64,000 nt of DNA from Gemmatimonas aurantiaca T-27 (GCF_000010305.1 NC_012489.1:3293646-3357645); one strand, 5' to 3'; positions 17,803-27,211 are shown, counted from the first letter of the stretch. Notes: generated by a model not told the origin, from the letters alone. Made by a program: numbers and translations.

Positions 17803-18638
17803 ACAACATCAAGGTCTTCGTCCTCATGGCCGGCCTGACCGGCCTCGTGGTCGCCATCGGCCAGGCCCTCGGCGGTGGCCAGGGCGCGATCCTCGCCCTC
17901 CTGCTCTCGGCAGGCATGAACCTGTTCATGTACTGGGGCTCGTCCAGCATGGTACTGCGCTCGTACGGCGCACAGGTGGTCACGGCGCAGGACGCGCCCG
18001 AGCTGTACGAAATGGTGGACCGCCTGCGTCAGCGCGCCGGACTGCCGATGCCCACCGTGGCCATCGCCCCCCAGGACCAGCCCAACGCGTTCGCCACCGG
18101 CCGCAATCCCGAGAACTCCGTCGTGTGCGTGACGCAGGGCATCATGCGCGCGCTCAGCAAAGACGAACTCGAAGGGGTGATCGCACACGAACTCGCCCAC
18201 ATCAAGAATCGCGACATGCTGCTGCAGACCATCGCCGCCACCATGGCCGGTGCGGTGAGCAATCTCGCGCAGTTCGCGTTTTTCTTCGGCGGCCGCAGCG
18301 ACGATGACGACGGTGTACATCCTGTCGCCGGCATCGCCATGCTGATCATCGGGCCCATCGTGGCCATGGTGATCCAGTTTGCGATCAGCCGTCAGCGTGA
18401 GTTCAAGGCCGATGCGGTGGGCGCAGAAATCAGCGGACGTCCGTTGTCCTTGGCCAACGCATTGCTCAAGCTCGAATCGGGTGCACGCCGCATTCCCATG
18501 CAGGTGTCACCCAGTGCAGCCACGCTGGCCATCGTGAACCCGCTGGCGGCGTTCAGCATGCGCGGCATCAGCAAGTGGATGTCTACGCACCCGCCCACGG
18601 CGGAACGGGTGGCGGCGTTGCAGGCTCTGGCGGCCTAG
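17799..18638 (+). CDS. htpX: Membrane-bound zinc metalloprotease HtpX
   Basis: 279 residues. Translation starts at a TTG preceded by AAGGGGA and overlaps the HNH stop. Two N-terminal membrane helices (about residues 5-48) are followed by the protease domain with HELAH at 130-134 (zinc ligands and catalytic Glu), two further helices, and the third-ligand region [14 protein letters not shown]. HtpX is an inner-membrane M48 protease that degrades misfolded or damaged membrane proteins with FtsH, often stress-induced. Length and domain order match the family. Coupling to an HNH nuclease gene is unusual and not explained. Confidence 0.95.
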   Translation: MNNIKVFVLMAGLTGLVVAIGQALGGGQGAILALLLSAGMNLFMYWGSSSMVLRSYGAQVVTAQDAPELYEMVDRLRQRAGLPMPTVAIAPQDQPNAFATGRNPENSVVCVTQGIMRALSKDELEGVIAHELAHIKNRDMLLQTIAATMAGAVSNLAQFAFFFGGRSDDDDGVHPVAGIAMLIIGPIVAMVIQFAISRQREFKADAVGAEISGRPLSLANALLKLESGARRIPMQVSPSAATLAIVNPLAAFSMRGISKWMSTHPPTAERVAALQALAA

Positions 18639-18642
18639 TCGC

Positions 18643-18993
18643 TCAGCGCGTGTTCGGGGAAAGCCGGTGAAACACGGCCTCCTCGATCACGCGTCCCTGC
18701 TTGAGATGCTCGACCACGATGCGTTCGAGCAACTCCATTGTCACGCCAGCATACCACACCCCCTCGGGGTACACGGCAACAACCACTCCGCCGGCGCACA
18801 CGCCGAGACACGGCGCCTCGCTGCGCTTCACGCGAGTGGGGCCGAACAGCAAGCCTTCGCGCTGCAGCAGCGCCGCGAGTCGCGAATAGATTGCCCGCCC
18901 ATCACGATTCGGTGAACAGAACTGCCCGACACAGACCAGCACATGTCGGGCGTATGGCTCCATGAACGGCTGCGGAGCTGCTCCTGTGGCCAT
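18643..18993 (-). CDS. [2Fe-2S] thioredoxin-like ferredoxin
   Basis: 116 residues. The ATG at 18993 overlaps the stop of the upstream gene as TGATG; a GTG one codon earlier is possible. Four cysteines are spaced as in thioredoxin-like [2Fe-2S] ferredoxins: CVGQFC near residue 22, and CLGVC about 38 residues later. The segment VAVYPEGVWYAGVTMELLERI is typical of the family. Such proteins carry one electron, often for oxygenases or nitrogenase-related enzymes, but no partner enzyme is adjacent. It forms a two-gene operon with the small membrane protein upstream. Confidence 0.85.
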   Translation of the reverse strand: MATGAAPQPFMEPYARHVLVCVGQFCSPNRDGRAIYSRLAALLQREGLLFGPTRVKRSEAPCLGVCAGGVVVAVYPEGVWYAGVTMELLERIVVEHLKQGRVIEEAVFHRLSPNTR

Positions 18994-19313
18994 CACTCCG
19001 GCGGACGAGGCTTACCGGGCTGATCACCCGATTGACGCGCGCGTTCGGCCGCCCGTTCACGCACCAGCAGATACATGCCGCGCATGGCGAACAACGTGCC
19101 CATGAGCGAGACCACGATACCACGGTTGCCCGTGTGCTGCAGCCACCGCTGGGCGGCGGCCGCCATCAGGAAACCGGCACCGGCATAGACGAGCCCCTTG
19201 AGTTGGGTGCTGTTCCACTTCCCCGACTGCGCGTGCACCACGGCCGAGCCGAGCAGCCAGGCACCGCCGGTGCCTACCACAGCCGATGCTACGGTGTCTC
19301 GATCGAGGTCCAT
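18993..19313 (-). CDS. Small membrane protein, function unknown
   Basis: 106 residues with about three hydrophobic segments (AVVGTGGAWLLGSAVVH; GLVYAGAGFLMAAAAQ; GIVVSLMGTLFAMRGMYLLV) and a basic, proline-containing cytoplasmic tail (RERAAERARQSG...). No family recognised. It overlaps the ferredoxin-like gene by TGATG, so the pair is cotranslated. A membrane anchor or quinone-side partner for the ferredoxin is conceivable, but nothing in the sequence proves it. Confidence 0.72.
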   Translation of the reverse strand: MDLDRDTVASAVVGTGGAWLLGSAVVHAQSGKWNSTQLKGLVYAGAGFLMAAAAQRWLQHTGNRGIVVSLMGTLFAMRGMYLLVRERAAERARQSGDQPGKPRPPE

Positions 19314-19412
19314 GAGGGGTAGGCGGAAAGGGAAACGCGAACTGCCGGTGTGGCGGGTCCATGGAAACTACGAAGCGCTCCGCGGCACCGATACCGACAT
19401 ACACGCCGGAAA

Positions 19413-21335
19413 TCAGCGAGGCGTGCCCCCGAGCCGCTGCGCGGCCCACGCCTTGCCGTAGCGCTGCGCCACGGCCGCGGGGATCTCACCATTCTTGGAC
19501 TTGGCATCGGCGCGTGCGCCCCCAGCCAACAATGCCTCGATGATGGCCGGCGATCCACGATCGGGGGCACCGGCGGCAAAATGCAGCGCCGTGAACTGCT
19601 GCTCATCGGCGATCTGCACATTCGCGCCGCGCCGCAACAAGACCTGCAATACACCGGTCGCTCCGTCTTCGGCCGCAATCATGAGTGGCGTTGGTGGGCC
19701 GTTCAGTCCGGGCGGCACACCATCATCCGGCAACGCACCGTGACGCAACAGCCAGTCTGCTCCCACCGAGTCGGCGTGCCACGTCGCGGCCATGAGCGGC
19801 GTCTCCTTGCTGGCCGACGTGCCCTGAATGTCGGCACCGCGCGCCAGCATCATCGCGGCCAGCAATGTGTCACCGCGCGAGATGGCGTAGCTCAGCGCCG
19901 TCGTCTTGGCGGCGTTCGACATGGTGAGCGCACGATCCACCTTCGCGCCCTTGGCCAGCAACAGCCTCGCGCTCTCGCCACCATTGGCATGCGCCGCAGC
20001 GAGCTGCAGCGCCGTGTGTCCCTGCTTGGTCGCAGCTTCCATATCGGCACCGGCATCGAGCAACACGCGCAACTTGGCCACGTCGTGCACCGCAGCCATG
20101 AGCGGTGTGACACCCATGGGCGATGCCGCATTCACATCGGCGCCCTTCGCCATCAGCGCGCGCATCTCCGCCATGCTGCTGAACATCGCCGCCCGGTGCA
20201 GCGGCGTGAGGCCATCAGGTACCGTATCCGCCGCCACTGAGAACGTGCGCAGTGGACGGCCCATCAACGCGCGCGTCGGCTCGTCTTGCAACGACGACAC
20301 CATCGCCATGACGGCCCACGCCGTACCGGCGTACGAAATGAACTGATCTTTGCCGTGCGGGAATCCCGATTCGAAGTACGGCAGCCCCGCCTGCAACGTG
20401 CGCGTGGTCGGCACACGCCATGTGCCATCGTCTTGCTGCGTTGAAAGCAAAAACTTGAGTCCGCGCTGTACCCGCGCATCCGCTGCCGGCACACGGGCGA
20501 CCTGCATGAGCACGGTAAGCACCTGCCCTGTTGCATACGCGTCAGAGTTGCGCGTGGGCACCTGTGACCACCCGCCGTCCGCGCGTTGCTCCGCCAACAG
20601 CGCCTTGGCGTATGGCTGCAACTCACGGGATGTGCCACCCGTCCACCCGAGACCCAGCAGTTGCATCACGCGCTCTTCCGTGGACACGGGCGTGTGCCCG
20701 GCAAGCCAAGCCCGACCACGGCGCATGCGTGTGGCCACCTCGCGCTCACGGCCAGGCAGTGGCACCAGTGACAGGGTGCGCAACGACAACGCGGTGGCCG
20801 TGACTTCGGAATCTTCCAGCGGCGGACGCCGAGAGATCGACATCCACCGGCCGCTGGCGTGCTGCTCGCCAGCAATGAGGTACGCGACCGCGCGCGACAG
20901 ATCCGTGCTGGGGTAGCCGGCGGCCACGATCCCGACCATGCGATAGTTCTGCCCGATGGCCTGATTGATGCTCATCTCCCGGGCCACCACCCTCTCTTGC
21001 CAGTTGGCCGACTGCCGCACGGTCCGCTCGACCTGCGAACGCATCCACGCCGTATCCACCGGGAAGCCGCGCTCCCGCAACATGGCCATGGATAGCGTGC
21101 CCACCCCCTGATGGTGGCAGGAACCACAGGCGCGCTTCTCGAACCAGATATCGGCCGAGCGCTGCATGAGCGGGATCACCTTGCCCACCGACTCGCGGAT
21201 GTCCTCGTGCGGCAGTATGGCGGGCGCGCGAGGCGGAACCGCGCGAGGTGGTGCCCCACCCGCGGATCCGTCGAACAGCATCGAGCCACCGAGCAACACC
21301 ATGGTCCACGGGATGAAGCGCGTCAGGTCAGCCAT
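19413..21335 (-). CDS. Exported fusion: c-type haem site, squalene-cyclase-like barrel, ankyrin repeats
   Basis: 640 residues from the ATG at 21335. An N-terminal hydrophobic stretch (TMVLLGGSMLFDGSAGG) should export it. Near residue 70 is a single haem-c motif, CGSCH, in a short segment resembling a cytochrome (VIPLMQRSADIWFEKRACGS). Residues about 75-370 look like an alpha/alpha barrel of the prenyltransferase / squalene-hopene-cyclase type. It has QW-like repeats (EQRADGGW, QQDDGTW) and helices such as AYATGQVLTVLMQVA; the DxDD cyclase motif is not seen. The last 250 residues hold six to seven ankyrin repeats (DGLTPLHRAA, MGVTPLMAAV, GHTALQLAAA, KETPLMAATW, PTPLMIAAED, FTALHFAAG). A redox-sensing or scaffold role is possible; no enzyme activity can be assigned. 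Confidence 0.85.
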   Translation of the reverse strand: MADLTRFIPWTMVLLGGSMLFDGSAGGAPPRAVPPRAPAILPHEDIRESVGKVIPLMQRSADIWFEKRACGSCHHQGVGTLSMAMLRERGFPVDTAWMRSQVERTVRQSANWQERVVAREMSINQAIGQNYRMVGIVAAGYPSTDLSRAVAYLIAGEQHASGRWMSISRRPPLEDSEVTATALSLRTLSLVPLPGREREVATRMRRGRAWLAGHTPVSTEERVMQLLGLGWTGGTSRELQPYAKALLAEQRADGGWSQVPTRNSDAYATGQVLTVLMQVARVPAADARVQRGLKFLLSTQQDDGTWRVPTTRTLQAGLPYFESGFPHGKDQFISYAGTAWAVMAMVSSLQDEPTRALMGRPLRTFSVAADTVPDGLTPLHRAAMFSSMAEMRALMAKGADVNAASPMGVTPLMAAVHDVAKLRVLLDAGADMEAATKQGHTALQLAAAHANGGESARLLLAKGAKVDRALTMSNAAKTTALSYAISRGDTLLAAMMLARGADIQGTSASKETPLMAATWHADSVGADWLLRHGALPDDGVPPGLNGPPTPLMIAAEDGATGVLQVLLRRGANVQIADEQQFTALHFAAGAPDRGSPAIIEALLAGGARADAKSKNGEIPAAVAQRYGKAWAAQRLGGTPR

Positions 21336-21538
21336 CGAAAGCTCGGTAGGTGTTCGTGCGTTAGCGCGCGGCCGGTCGGATTCCGGGATATGGGGACGCG
21401 CGACCCCAAGACGCTGCCACCCCGATGTGCACATGGCAATATCGGGAATTCTTCCGGCCCGCGCTGTGCTGACCGCCAAACACGGGTTTCGACCGGGGCG
21501 GGCGTTGCCCCAAGCCATGCAGGGCTTAGCGTTCAGGG

Positions 21539-22444
21539 ATGTCTCCTGTCGCCAGTCTTCCGGGGCACCCCGATCCGGCCATTGTGGCCAAGGGGTATGC
21601 CCATCCCGAGCGGCTCGTGAGCACCGAGTGGCTCGCCGCCCATCTCGACCATCCGTCGCTGCGCCTCCTCGAATGCAATGAGGATGTGCTGCTCTACAGC
21701 GTGGAGCACATTCCCGGTGCGCAGAAACTCGATTGGCACATCGATCTGAACGATCAGGTCGAGCGCGACTACATCGCGCGTGCCGCCTTCGAGCAGTTGC
21801 TGCGCAGCAAGGGCATCGACGACACAACCACCGTGGTGTTCTACGGCGACAAGAACAACTGGTGGGCCACCTATGCGTTCTGGGTGTTCCAGTTGTTCGG
21901 CTTCGACAACGCGGTCGTGCTTGATGGCGGCCGCGCCAAATGGATCGCCGAGAACCGGCCCACCACCACCGATGTGCCGATATTTGCTCCCACGGCCTAC
22001 GTGGCCGGCGAACGCAACGACACGCGCATCCGTGCCTACTTCGGCGAGACCAAGGCACACATGGAAGCCGGTGGCCCCATGGTGGACGTGCGCTCACCGC
22101 AGGAGTACACGGGGGAGAAGCTGCACATGCCCGACTATCCGCAGGAAGGCACACTGCGTGGTGGTCACATTCCGGGCGCACGCAGCATGCCATGGGCCAA
22201 GGCAGCCGACGCCGACGGCAGCTTCAAGAGCGCCGACGCCTTGCGGGCGCTGTACGAGGGTGAGCTCGGCCTTTCCCCGAAGGCGGCGGTGGTCACCTAC
22301 TGCCGCATCGGCGAGCGTTCGAGCCATACGTGGTTTGTACTGACGTACCTGCTGGGCTTCGACAACGTGCGCAACTACGACGGATCGTGGACGGAGTGGG
22401 GTAACGCCGTTCGCGCTCCCATTCGCAAGGGAGAAACACCATGA
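21539..22444 (+). CDS. Two-domain rhodanese (thiosulfate/mercaptopyruvate sulfurtransferase)
   Basis: 301 residues. Two rhodanese domains in tandem: an inactive N-terminal one (about residues 30-140, [25 protein letters not shown]) and a catalytic C-terminal one with the persulfide-forming cysteine in YCRIGERS (Cys255). The enzyme transfers sulfane sulfur from thiosulfate or 3-mercaptopyruvate to cyanide or thiols. YCRIGERS is the form usual in thiosulfate sulfurtransferases of this size. It overlaps the OsmC-family gene by ATGA, so the two are cotranslated, which suggests a shared role in handling sulfur species or peroxides. Confidence 0.93.
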   Translation: MSPVASLPGHPDPAIVAKGYAHPERLVSTEWLAAHLDHPSLRLLECNEDVLLYSVEHIPGAQKLDWHIDLNDQVERDYIARAAFEQLLRSKGIDDTTTVVFYGDKNNWWATYAFWVFQLFGFDNAVVLDGGRAKWIAENRPTTTDVPIFAPTAYVAGERNDTRIRAYFGETKAHMEAGGPMVDVRSPQEYTGEKLHMPDYPQEGTLRGGHIPGARSMPWAKAADADGSFKSADALRALYEGELGLSPKAAVVTYCRIGERSSHTWFVLTYLLGFDNVRNYDGSWTEWGNAVRAPIRKGETP

Positions 22445-22899
22445 GTGCGGAATCGCTGAAGGACACCACCACGACGGTCGCACCGACCAAGCCGCCGGCC
22501 AAAGTGTCGGTGGCGTGGGATGGCGAGCATCGTTTCGATGGCACCCGCCAGTCGGGCAGCCCGAGCATTCGCATGGACGCCAGCGGCAAGACAGGCCCGT
22601 CGCCGGTGGACACCCTGCTCTGCGCACTCGGTGCGTGCACGGGAGTGGATGTGGTGGACATTCTGGCCAAGCGCCGCACGCCGGTCGAGGCGTTCAACGT
22701 GGATATCGAAGGCGAGCGGTTTGCCGGCGTGCCGGGGCGTGTGACCAGAATTCATCTCGTGTACCAGATCAAGGGAGCTGGCATCGAGAAGGAGCATGCC
22801 TTGCGGGCTATCGAGCTGGCGGTCACGAAGTACTGCAGTGTGCGGGACAGCCTCGATCCCAATATGCCGATCACGTGGGAATTGCAGCTGAACGCGTGA
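22441..22899 (+). CDS. OsmC-family protein
   Basis: 152 residues starting at an ATG that overlaps the rhodanese stop. It has the OsmC fold pattern: a strand-rich N-terminus ([13 protein letters not shown]), then [20 protein letters not shown] with a reactive cysteine, and the second conserved cysteine in KYCSVRDSL. Many OsmC-like proteins are thiol-dependent peroxidases that reduce organic hydroperoxides; YhfA-type members have other roles. With a rhodanese beside it, a function in reactive sulfur or peroxide detoxification is a reasonable inference. Confidence 0.9.
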   Translation: MSAESLKDTTTTVAPTKPPAKVSVAWDGEHRFDGTRQSGSPSIRMDASGKTGPSPVDTLLCALGACTGVDVVDILAKRRTPVEAFNVDIEGERFAGVPGRVTRIHLVYQIKGAGIEKEHALRAIELAVTKYCSVRDSLDPNMPITWELQLNA

Positions 22900-22966
22900 C
22901 AGGAAGCGGGTTGTAGGCGATGAGTAGTAAGCCGTAGGTTGCAAGTGATAGGTCAACAACAAAAGC

Positions 22967-23010
22967 AAAGGGCGGCTTCTCAATCACCAGAGAGCCGCCC
23001 TTGGTCTTTT
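22967..23010. terminator. Bidirectional terminator
   Basis: GGGCGGCT / AGCCGCCC stem (22970-22977 with 22993-23000), flanked by A-rich sequence on the left and TTGGTCTTTT on the right. It serves the convergent OsmC and M24 peptidase genes. The preceding bases (about 22905-22950) contain repetitive GTAGGCGATGAGTAGTAAG-like text with no coding sense. Confidence 0.8.
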
Positions 23011-23028
23011 GGGTGTTGTCTGATTCGG

Positions 23029-24363
23029 TTACTTGATGAGACCAATGCGCTGATTCACCGGGTAGAGCCATTCCACGCCACGTTCGGTGACGATGGCATC
23101 ATCTTCGAGCGGGATGCGCACCTTGGCACCACCCCACTCGGGGTTTGGCGTCCAGGCAAAGAGTTCGATACTGAACGGATTGAACGGCTTGATATTGAAC
23201 GTCATCTGCCGCGGATTGAACGCGGCAATACTCGGTCCGCTGCCATGCCCCCGATCGCCCACCGAGTGGCAACCGATCATCACTTCCACCTGACCATCGT
23301 TGGTCACCTCATTGAAGGTGCCCTGCATGCGGAAGCCACCCTTCACGATCTCGCCACGCAACTGCTCCATCATGGTCGCGGCGGTGGGGCCCGGACGGAT
23401 GGTGCGTCGAATGATGTCCCGCACCTTGAGTGCGTTGTCGAACGCGGTCTGAATGCCTTTGGGCACTGCCGTTTCACCGGCCTTGAGCACATACGACATG
23501 CGCTTCACGTCGGTCCAGGTATTCAGATACCCAACGCCCCAATCGATGATGAGCAGATCGCCACGCTGGATGATGCGACCGTTGCTGGTGGCTTCGATGC
23601 CCTTGGGGCCGGTGATGTACACACTGGGCATGTCGAAACTGGAGCCCAGCCCACGCTGCTGAAGCTGATCCATCATCCACCACGCCACATCTTCCAGCGT
23701 CGTCACACCGGGCACCACCACTTCGTTGCTCAGCGCGCGCTCGGCAATGCGACGTGAGATCTCGCCGGCTTCACCGAATGCCACGAGCTGCGAGACCGTG
23801 AAGCCCGAGCGAAAATCGCTGACCACCTTCTCGGCGCTCACGATGCGCGAGGCGAAGTCGGGGCCGATCTCCTTCACGAGCCGATCGTAGCTCGTTTTGG
23901 ACAGACCGTCGGCAGCACCCACTTCCTCCGACATGTTCACCGCAATGCGCTTCGGATTGCGCTCGGCGATGAACGCCTTGAGTGGTGCGAACCCACGCAC
24001 CTGATCGTACACATTGCACCCCTCGAGCAGCCCACCACTGGCGCCAATGGCCACCCGTTCAATGCGATCGCCGCCTCGGTCGGTGAAGATGTAGTACCCG
24101 ACACTGCCCACGTAGCCGCGACCGAGGTCCTCGTACATCGGATCGAATTGGTTCTCCTTCTGCATGACCAGCCACATATCCACGCCATTGTCGCGCATGG
24201 CCGAGGGCAGGATGCGGTCGAACTTGTCGCGCCGGATCTGGCATTGGCGCTCCCAGCGCACCTTGGCTGGTTCGGCAGCCGGTTGTGCCGACAACGTGCC
24301 GGCAGCAAGCACACCACAGGCGATCAGCGCGTTCCGGGTCCATCGTACAGCAAGCGAGTCCAT
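23029..24363 (-). CDS. Exported M24 metallopeptidase (Xaa-Pro aminopeptidase-like)
   Basis: 444 residues. The ATG at 24363 gives a signal peptide (NALIACGVLAAGTLSAQP). An N-terminal creatinase-like domain (about 35-215) precedes the pita-bread catalytic domain. Metal ligands expected for M24 can be seen: Asp in LLIIDWGVG, Asp in WTDVKRM, His in GCHSVGD, Glu in SIELFAW and Glu in VTERGVEWL. Enzymes of this type remove N-terminal residues before proline, or hydrolyse related amides. With a signal peptide it acts outside the cytoplasm, like the S9 and M14 peptidases in this window. A 33-bp perfect inverted repeat lies upstream. Confidence 0.9.
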   Translation of the reverse strand: MDSLAVRWTRNALIACGVLAAGTLSAQPAAEPAKVRWERQCQIRRDKFDRILPSAMRDNGVDMWLVMQKENQFDPMYEDLGRGYVGSVGYYIFTDRGGDRIERVAIGASGGLLEGCNVYDQVRGFAPLKAFIAERNPKRIAVNMSEEVGAADGLSKTSYDRLVKEIGPDFASRIVSAEKVVSDFRSGFTVSQLVAFGEAGEISRRIAERALSNEVVVPGVTTLEDVAWWMMDQLQQRGLGSSFDMPSVYITGPKGIEATSNGRIIQRGDLLIIDWGVGYLNTWTDVKRMSYVLKAGETAVPKGIQTAFDNALKVRDIIRRTIRPGPTAATMMEQLRGEIVKGGFRMQGTFNEVTNDGQVEVMIGCHSVGDRGHGSGPSIAAFNPRQMTFNIKPFNPFSIELFAWTPNPEWGGAKVRIPLEDDAIVTERGVEWLYPVNQRIGLIK

Positions 24364-24430
24364 GTTCGGCGGGTTGGGGACCCGCTCAAAATCGTTCCGC
24401 GGCCGGATTCCGCAACATTCGCCAACAAAA

Positions 24431-24545
24431 AACAGCGGGGGGAACACAGATCACACAAAAACAAACAGATGAAAACCACAGATGTTCCGCTGTATCTGTG
24501 CGCAATCCGTTCTGTTTTTGTGTGATCTGTGTTCCCCCCGCTGTT
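24431..24545. repeat. Perfect 33-bp inverted repeat, 49-base loop
   Basis: Arms at 24431-24463 and 24513-24545 are exact reverse complements (begin AACAGCGGGGGGAACACAGA). The loop contains more copies of the CAGAT word, some inverted. It lies between the start of the M24 gene (-) and the end of the HEAT gene (-), so it sits inside a same-strand intergenic space rather than between convergent genes. Its base composition is more A-rich than its surroundings. It resembles the CACAGAT-type intergenic repeats seen in several bacterial phyla; the origin is not determined. Confidence 0.85.
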
Positions 24546-24554
24546 CCCCTCCTG

Positions 24555-25376
24555 CTACCGGCTCTGCAGGCGCTTTTCGAGCCAGGCGATGGCCTGGCTG
24601 TCGCGGGTCTGGGCCAGCGCCATCACCGCCGTGCGACGGAGCTCCCGGTCCGGCAACGTCTCGGCCATCTTCTGCAGCGCCGGAATCGCCTCTTCCTTGG
24701 GGCGACGGCCGAGCGTGTGAATCGCGGTGCGCCGGATCTCGCGATCACCGGGTTCGTAGGCGATCGAGTCGAGCGTGGCCGACACCCGTTCACCCACCAC
24801 TTCCCCGAGCCAGTTCACGGCCGCGTTGCGCACATCCTGCGGACGCGAATCATCGCGTGCGATGCGCAGGAGGATCTGACTGGCCTGCACCGAATCCGTG
24901 AGGATGGCGGCCTGCAGCGCACTGCGGGCCACCTTCACCGGGCCACGCTCGGCCAGCCGGAGAAGCCAGCCACCCGCATCCACGGCGGACACGGTGCCGA
25001 GGTCGGTGTAGCCTGTGTCGGACTTCCAGCGGCCACCCACGTAGATGCGAATGGCCTTGGTGTCGCCCTGCTCCCGCACGATCACCACCCGCACCGGACC
25101 ACGCTCGCAGGTGGTTTCGATTTCCCGCAGGCTTTCGGAGGAACCGTTCCACGAACCATAGAACGTGCCGCTCCGACCATCACGTGTGCGAGACCAGTTG
25201 GGGCCATTGCCACACACGCCCTGTCCTGCCGCGTAGCTCAACCGCACCGTGCCATTGGTGACCGCGTCGATGCGGGATGCTGCCGACTGCGCCTGCGCTG
25301 TAGTACTGCCGCCGATGCTCGCGAGGAGACTCACCGCGAGCGCCCACGATGTCGTGAGCGATCGCTGATGATTCAT
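24555..25376 (-). CDS. Exported HEAT-repeat protein, fourth gene of the sigma operon
   Basis: 273 residues with a signal peptide (ALAVSLLASIGGSTTAQAQ). Residues about 35-125 are beta-rich with two cysteines (GVCGNGP, TTCERG) and no recognised fold. Residues about 135-270 are HEAT-like helical repeats (DVRNAAVNWLGEVVG, EIRRTAIHTLGRRPKEE, ELRRTAVMALAQTRD). HEAT repeats bind other proteins; no enzyme motif is present. Its start overlaps the stop of the larger HEAT gene by ATGA, so the two are cotranslated within an ECF sigma operon. It is likely an exported part of a stress-response or sensing module, by inference. Confidence 0.8.
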   Translation of the reverse strand: MNHQRSLTTSWALAVSLLASIGGSTTAQAQSAASRIDAVTNGTVRLSYAAGQGVCGNGPNWSRTRDGRSGTFYGSWNGSSESLREIETTCERGPVRVVIVREQGDTKAIRIYVGGRWKSDTGYTDLGTVSAVDAGGWLLRLAERGPVKVARSALQAAILTDSVQASQILLRIARDDSRPQDVRNAAVNWLGEVVGERVSATLDSIAYEPGDREIRRTAIHTLGRRPKEEAIPALQKMAETLPDRELRRTAVMALAQTRDSQAIAWLEKRLQSR

Positions 25377-27211
25377 CGGTCGATGATCTCCTGCAGTAGC
25401 GCCATGGCACGCGGATCCTTCATGCGTGAGAGCATGCTCACGGCATCGCGGCGCAACTGGAGATTCTTCTCGTTGCGCGCCACGTCGATCATTTTCTCCA
25501 CGCCCGCATTCTCACGCATGTTGGCCAGCGACGACAGCGCCGAGCGACGGATATCGAGATCCGTGGCCTTGTCGAACACCGTAGCGAGAGCGGTGGCGGC
25601 GGCCGCCGCCTGCTGCGCCGGCGTGACACCGGCCAACTGCTGACCGCTGCTCGACGCCGTCACCTCGGTCCGCACTGACTGGCCCGAGCTGCTGGTGGTG
25701 ACGGTACGCACAGGCAGGCGCCAAGTGCTGCTGGACGAAATGTTGCTGACCGCCGAGCGACGCACATCGAGCGATTCCCGTTCATTGATCGCGACGCTCA
25801 CCAGGAAGTTGCGTGAATCGTCGGTGCGGCGTGCCGCAATCGAGGAGAGCACGCGGCTGCGGAAGCGCATGCCGTCGGCGCGACCGAAAACATCCTTCAG
25901 GAAGCCCATCGTATCTTCGCCACCGGCGAACGCGCTGCTGCCGAGATACCAGTTGAGTGCTTCACCGCGCAGGTCTTCCGGTTCTTTGGTGTCGAGCACG
26001 ATTTCGCGCAGCGTGCTGGCCGCCTTGGCCGACTTGGACCGCGACAGCGCGTAGATGGCGCGCTTGCGGAGCTCGAGATCGTCACCGGTCTTGGAGAGTT
26101 CCACCAGCATGTTCGTGGACTCTTCGCTCTGGACGTTGGCCATCCAGAACACGGCCTGCTCACGCACTTCCTTGTCGGGATCGGTACGCGCCACGTTCAG
26201 CAGAATGCTGGCCGACTCGGGCTGCTTGCGCGAGGCCACCAACCACACGGCGCTGCGGCGTAGCTGCTGCGTGCATGGCTCACGACGGGCCAGCACCTTG
26301 CGCAGGATCGGCATGGCACGTTCGGCGTCCATCTGCGTCACGGCGTTGAGCGCATCCACCCGCTCGTCGTCCTTCGCGCTGGGGCAGCCATCGGTGGCAC
26401 TCTGTGCACGACTCGCCAGCGTGTTGGCGATCGTCGCATCGCGTCGACCGAGCACCCCTTCGATGCGCGCACTCAACGAAGAGGCATCACCGCGCGTGGC
26501 CGCTTTCGGATACTCGCGCTGCTGATAGGCCAGTGCTTCGAGTGCGGCACGCTGATTGGCTTCACCACCCAGGCGCTGCAGGGCAAACGCTTCCCAGTAC
26601 GGCGCGTCCGGTGCGTAGCTGCTCTTCGGGTAGCGGTCGCGAATGGAGCGGAAGATATCCGCCGCCTTGCGATAGGCATCACCCGAGAGCGCCTTGCGGC
26701 CTTCGCGATACAGCGAATCCGCCATGTCCTGCGTCGCCCACGGCTCGGGCGCTTCGGTGCGGTAACCGCGCTGGCTCTTGCTCCAGTTGATGCCAAAGCC
26801 GCCAGTGAGTTCATCCTGCAGTGCCGCCAGCGGTGCCAGCGCGGCGACACCTGCCACGTTGGCCGCGACTTCGACCGCGAGGCGTTCACCCGCCGCCGCC
26901 ATCTTCGCGCTGGCTGCGGCCATGCGCGCCGCGTCGAGGTGCATCAACGTCGAGCGCTTGGCCTGCAGTTCGGCCATGTGATAGTCGAGATCATAAAAAT
27001 CATCAGCAGCCCGGGCCGGCTTGGGCGGCGTCGGCGCCGTCATCGGCTCCGGTGCCGCGACGGGAGCCTTCGGGGTCGCGGGACGTGGTGCCACGCGTCC
27101 GCCCGACTGGGCGCCGAGCAGGTCGGCGGACACGCCGCTCACCAGCAGCAGCATGGTCAGACGGGCAGCGGTGCGGCGCGTCAGGGCGAGCGAGATACGA
27201 TCCTGTGCCAT
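25373..27211 (-). CDS. Large exported HEAT-repeat protein in the sigma operon
   Basis: 612 residues from the ATG at 27211, which has GGAGGAGA just upstream. A signal peptide is present (LTMLLLVSGVSADLLGAQ), followed by a Pro/Ala-rich linker. Residues about 145-215 look like a TPR-type region (MADSLYREGRKALSGDAYRK, ADIFRSIRDRYPKSSYAPDA). The rest is a chain of HEAT repeats (QLRRSAVWLVASRKQPESA, EVREQAVFWMANVQSEES, ELRKRAIYALSRSKSAK, DIRRSALSSLANMREN, QLRRDAVSMLSRMKDPRA), interrupted by a Ser/Thr-rich stretch near residue 510. It resembles envelope scaffold proteins. It sits between the anti-sigma gene and a second HEAT gene, with start/stop coupling to the latter. Confidence 0.85.
   Translation of the reverse strand: MAQDRISLALTRRTAARLTMLLLVSGVSADLLGAQSGGRVAPRPATPKAPVAAPEPMTAPTPPKPARAADDFYDLDYHMAELQAKRSTLMHLDAARMAAASAKMAAAGERLAVEVAANVAGVAALAPLAALQDELTGGFGINWSKSQRGYRTEAPEPWATQDMADSLYREGRKALSGDAYRKAADIFRSIRDRYPKSSYAPDAPYWEAFALQRLGGEANQRAALEALAYQQREYPKAATRGDASSLSARIEGVLGRRDATIANTLASRAQSATDGCPSAKDDERVDALNAVTQMDAERAMPILRKVLARREPCTQQLRRSAVWLVASRKQPESASILLNVARTDPDKEVREQAVFWMANVQSEESTNMLVELSKTGDDLELRKRAIYALSRSKSAKAASTLREIVLDTKEPEDLRGEALNWYLGSSAFAGGEDTMGFLKDVFGRADGMRFRSRVLSSIAARRTDDSRNFLVSVAINERESLDVRRSAVSNISSSSTWRLPVRTVTTSSSGQSVRTEVTASSSGQQLAGVTPAQQAAAAATALATVFDKATDLDIRRSALSSLANMRENAGVEKMIDVARNEKNLQLRRDAVSMLSRMKDPRAMALLQEIIDR

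Noticed and set aside
24285-25643. 452-codon frame crossing the inverted repeat and antisense to the HEAT genes
   Set aside because: It runs through a perfect hairpin and two real genes on the other strand. Composition is shadow-like.
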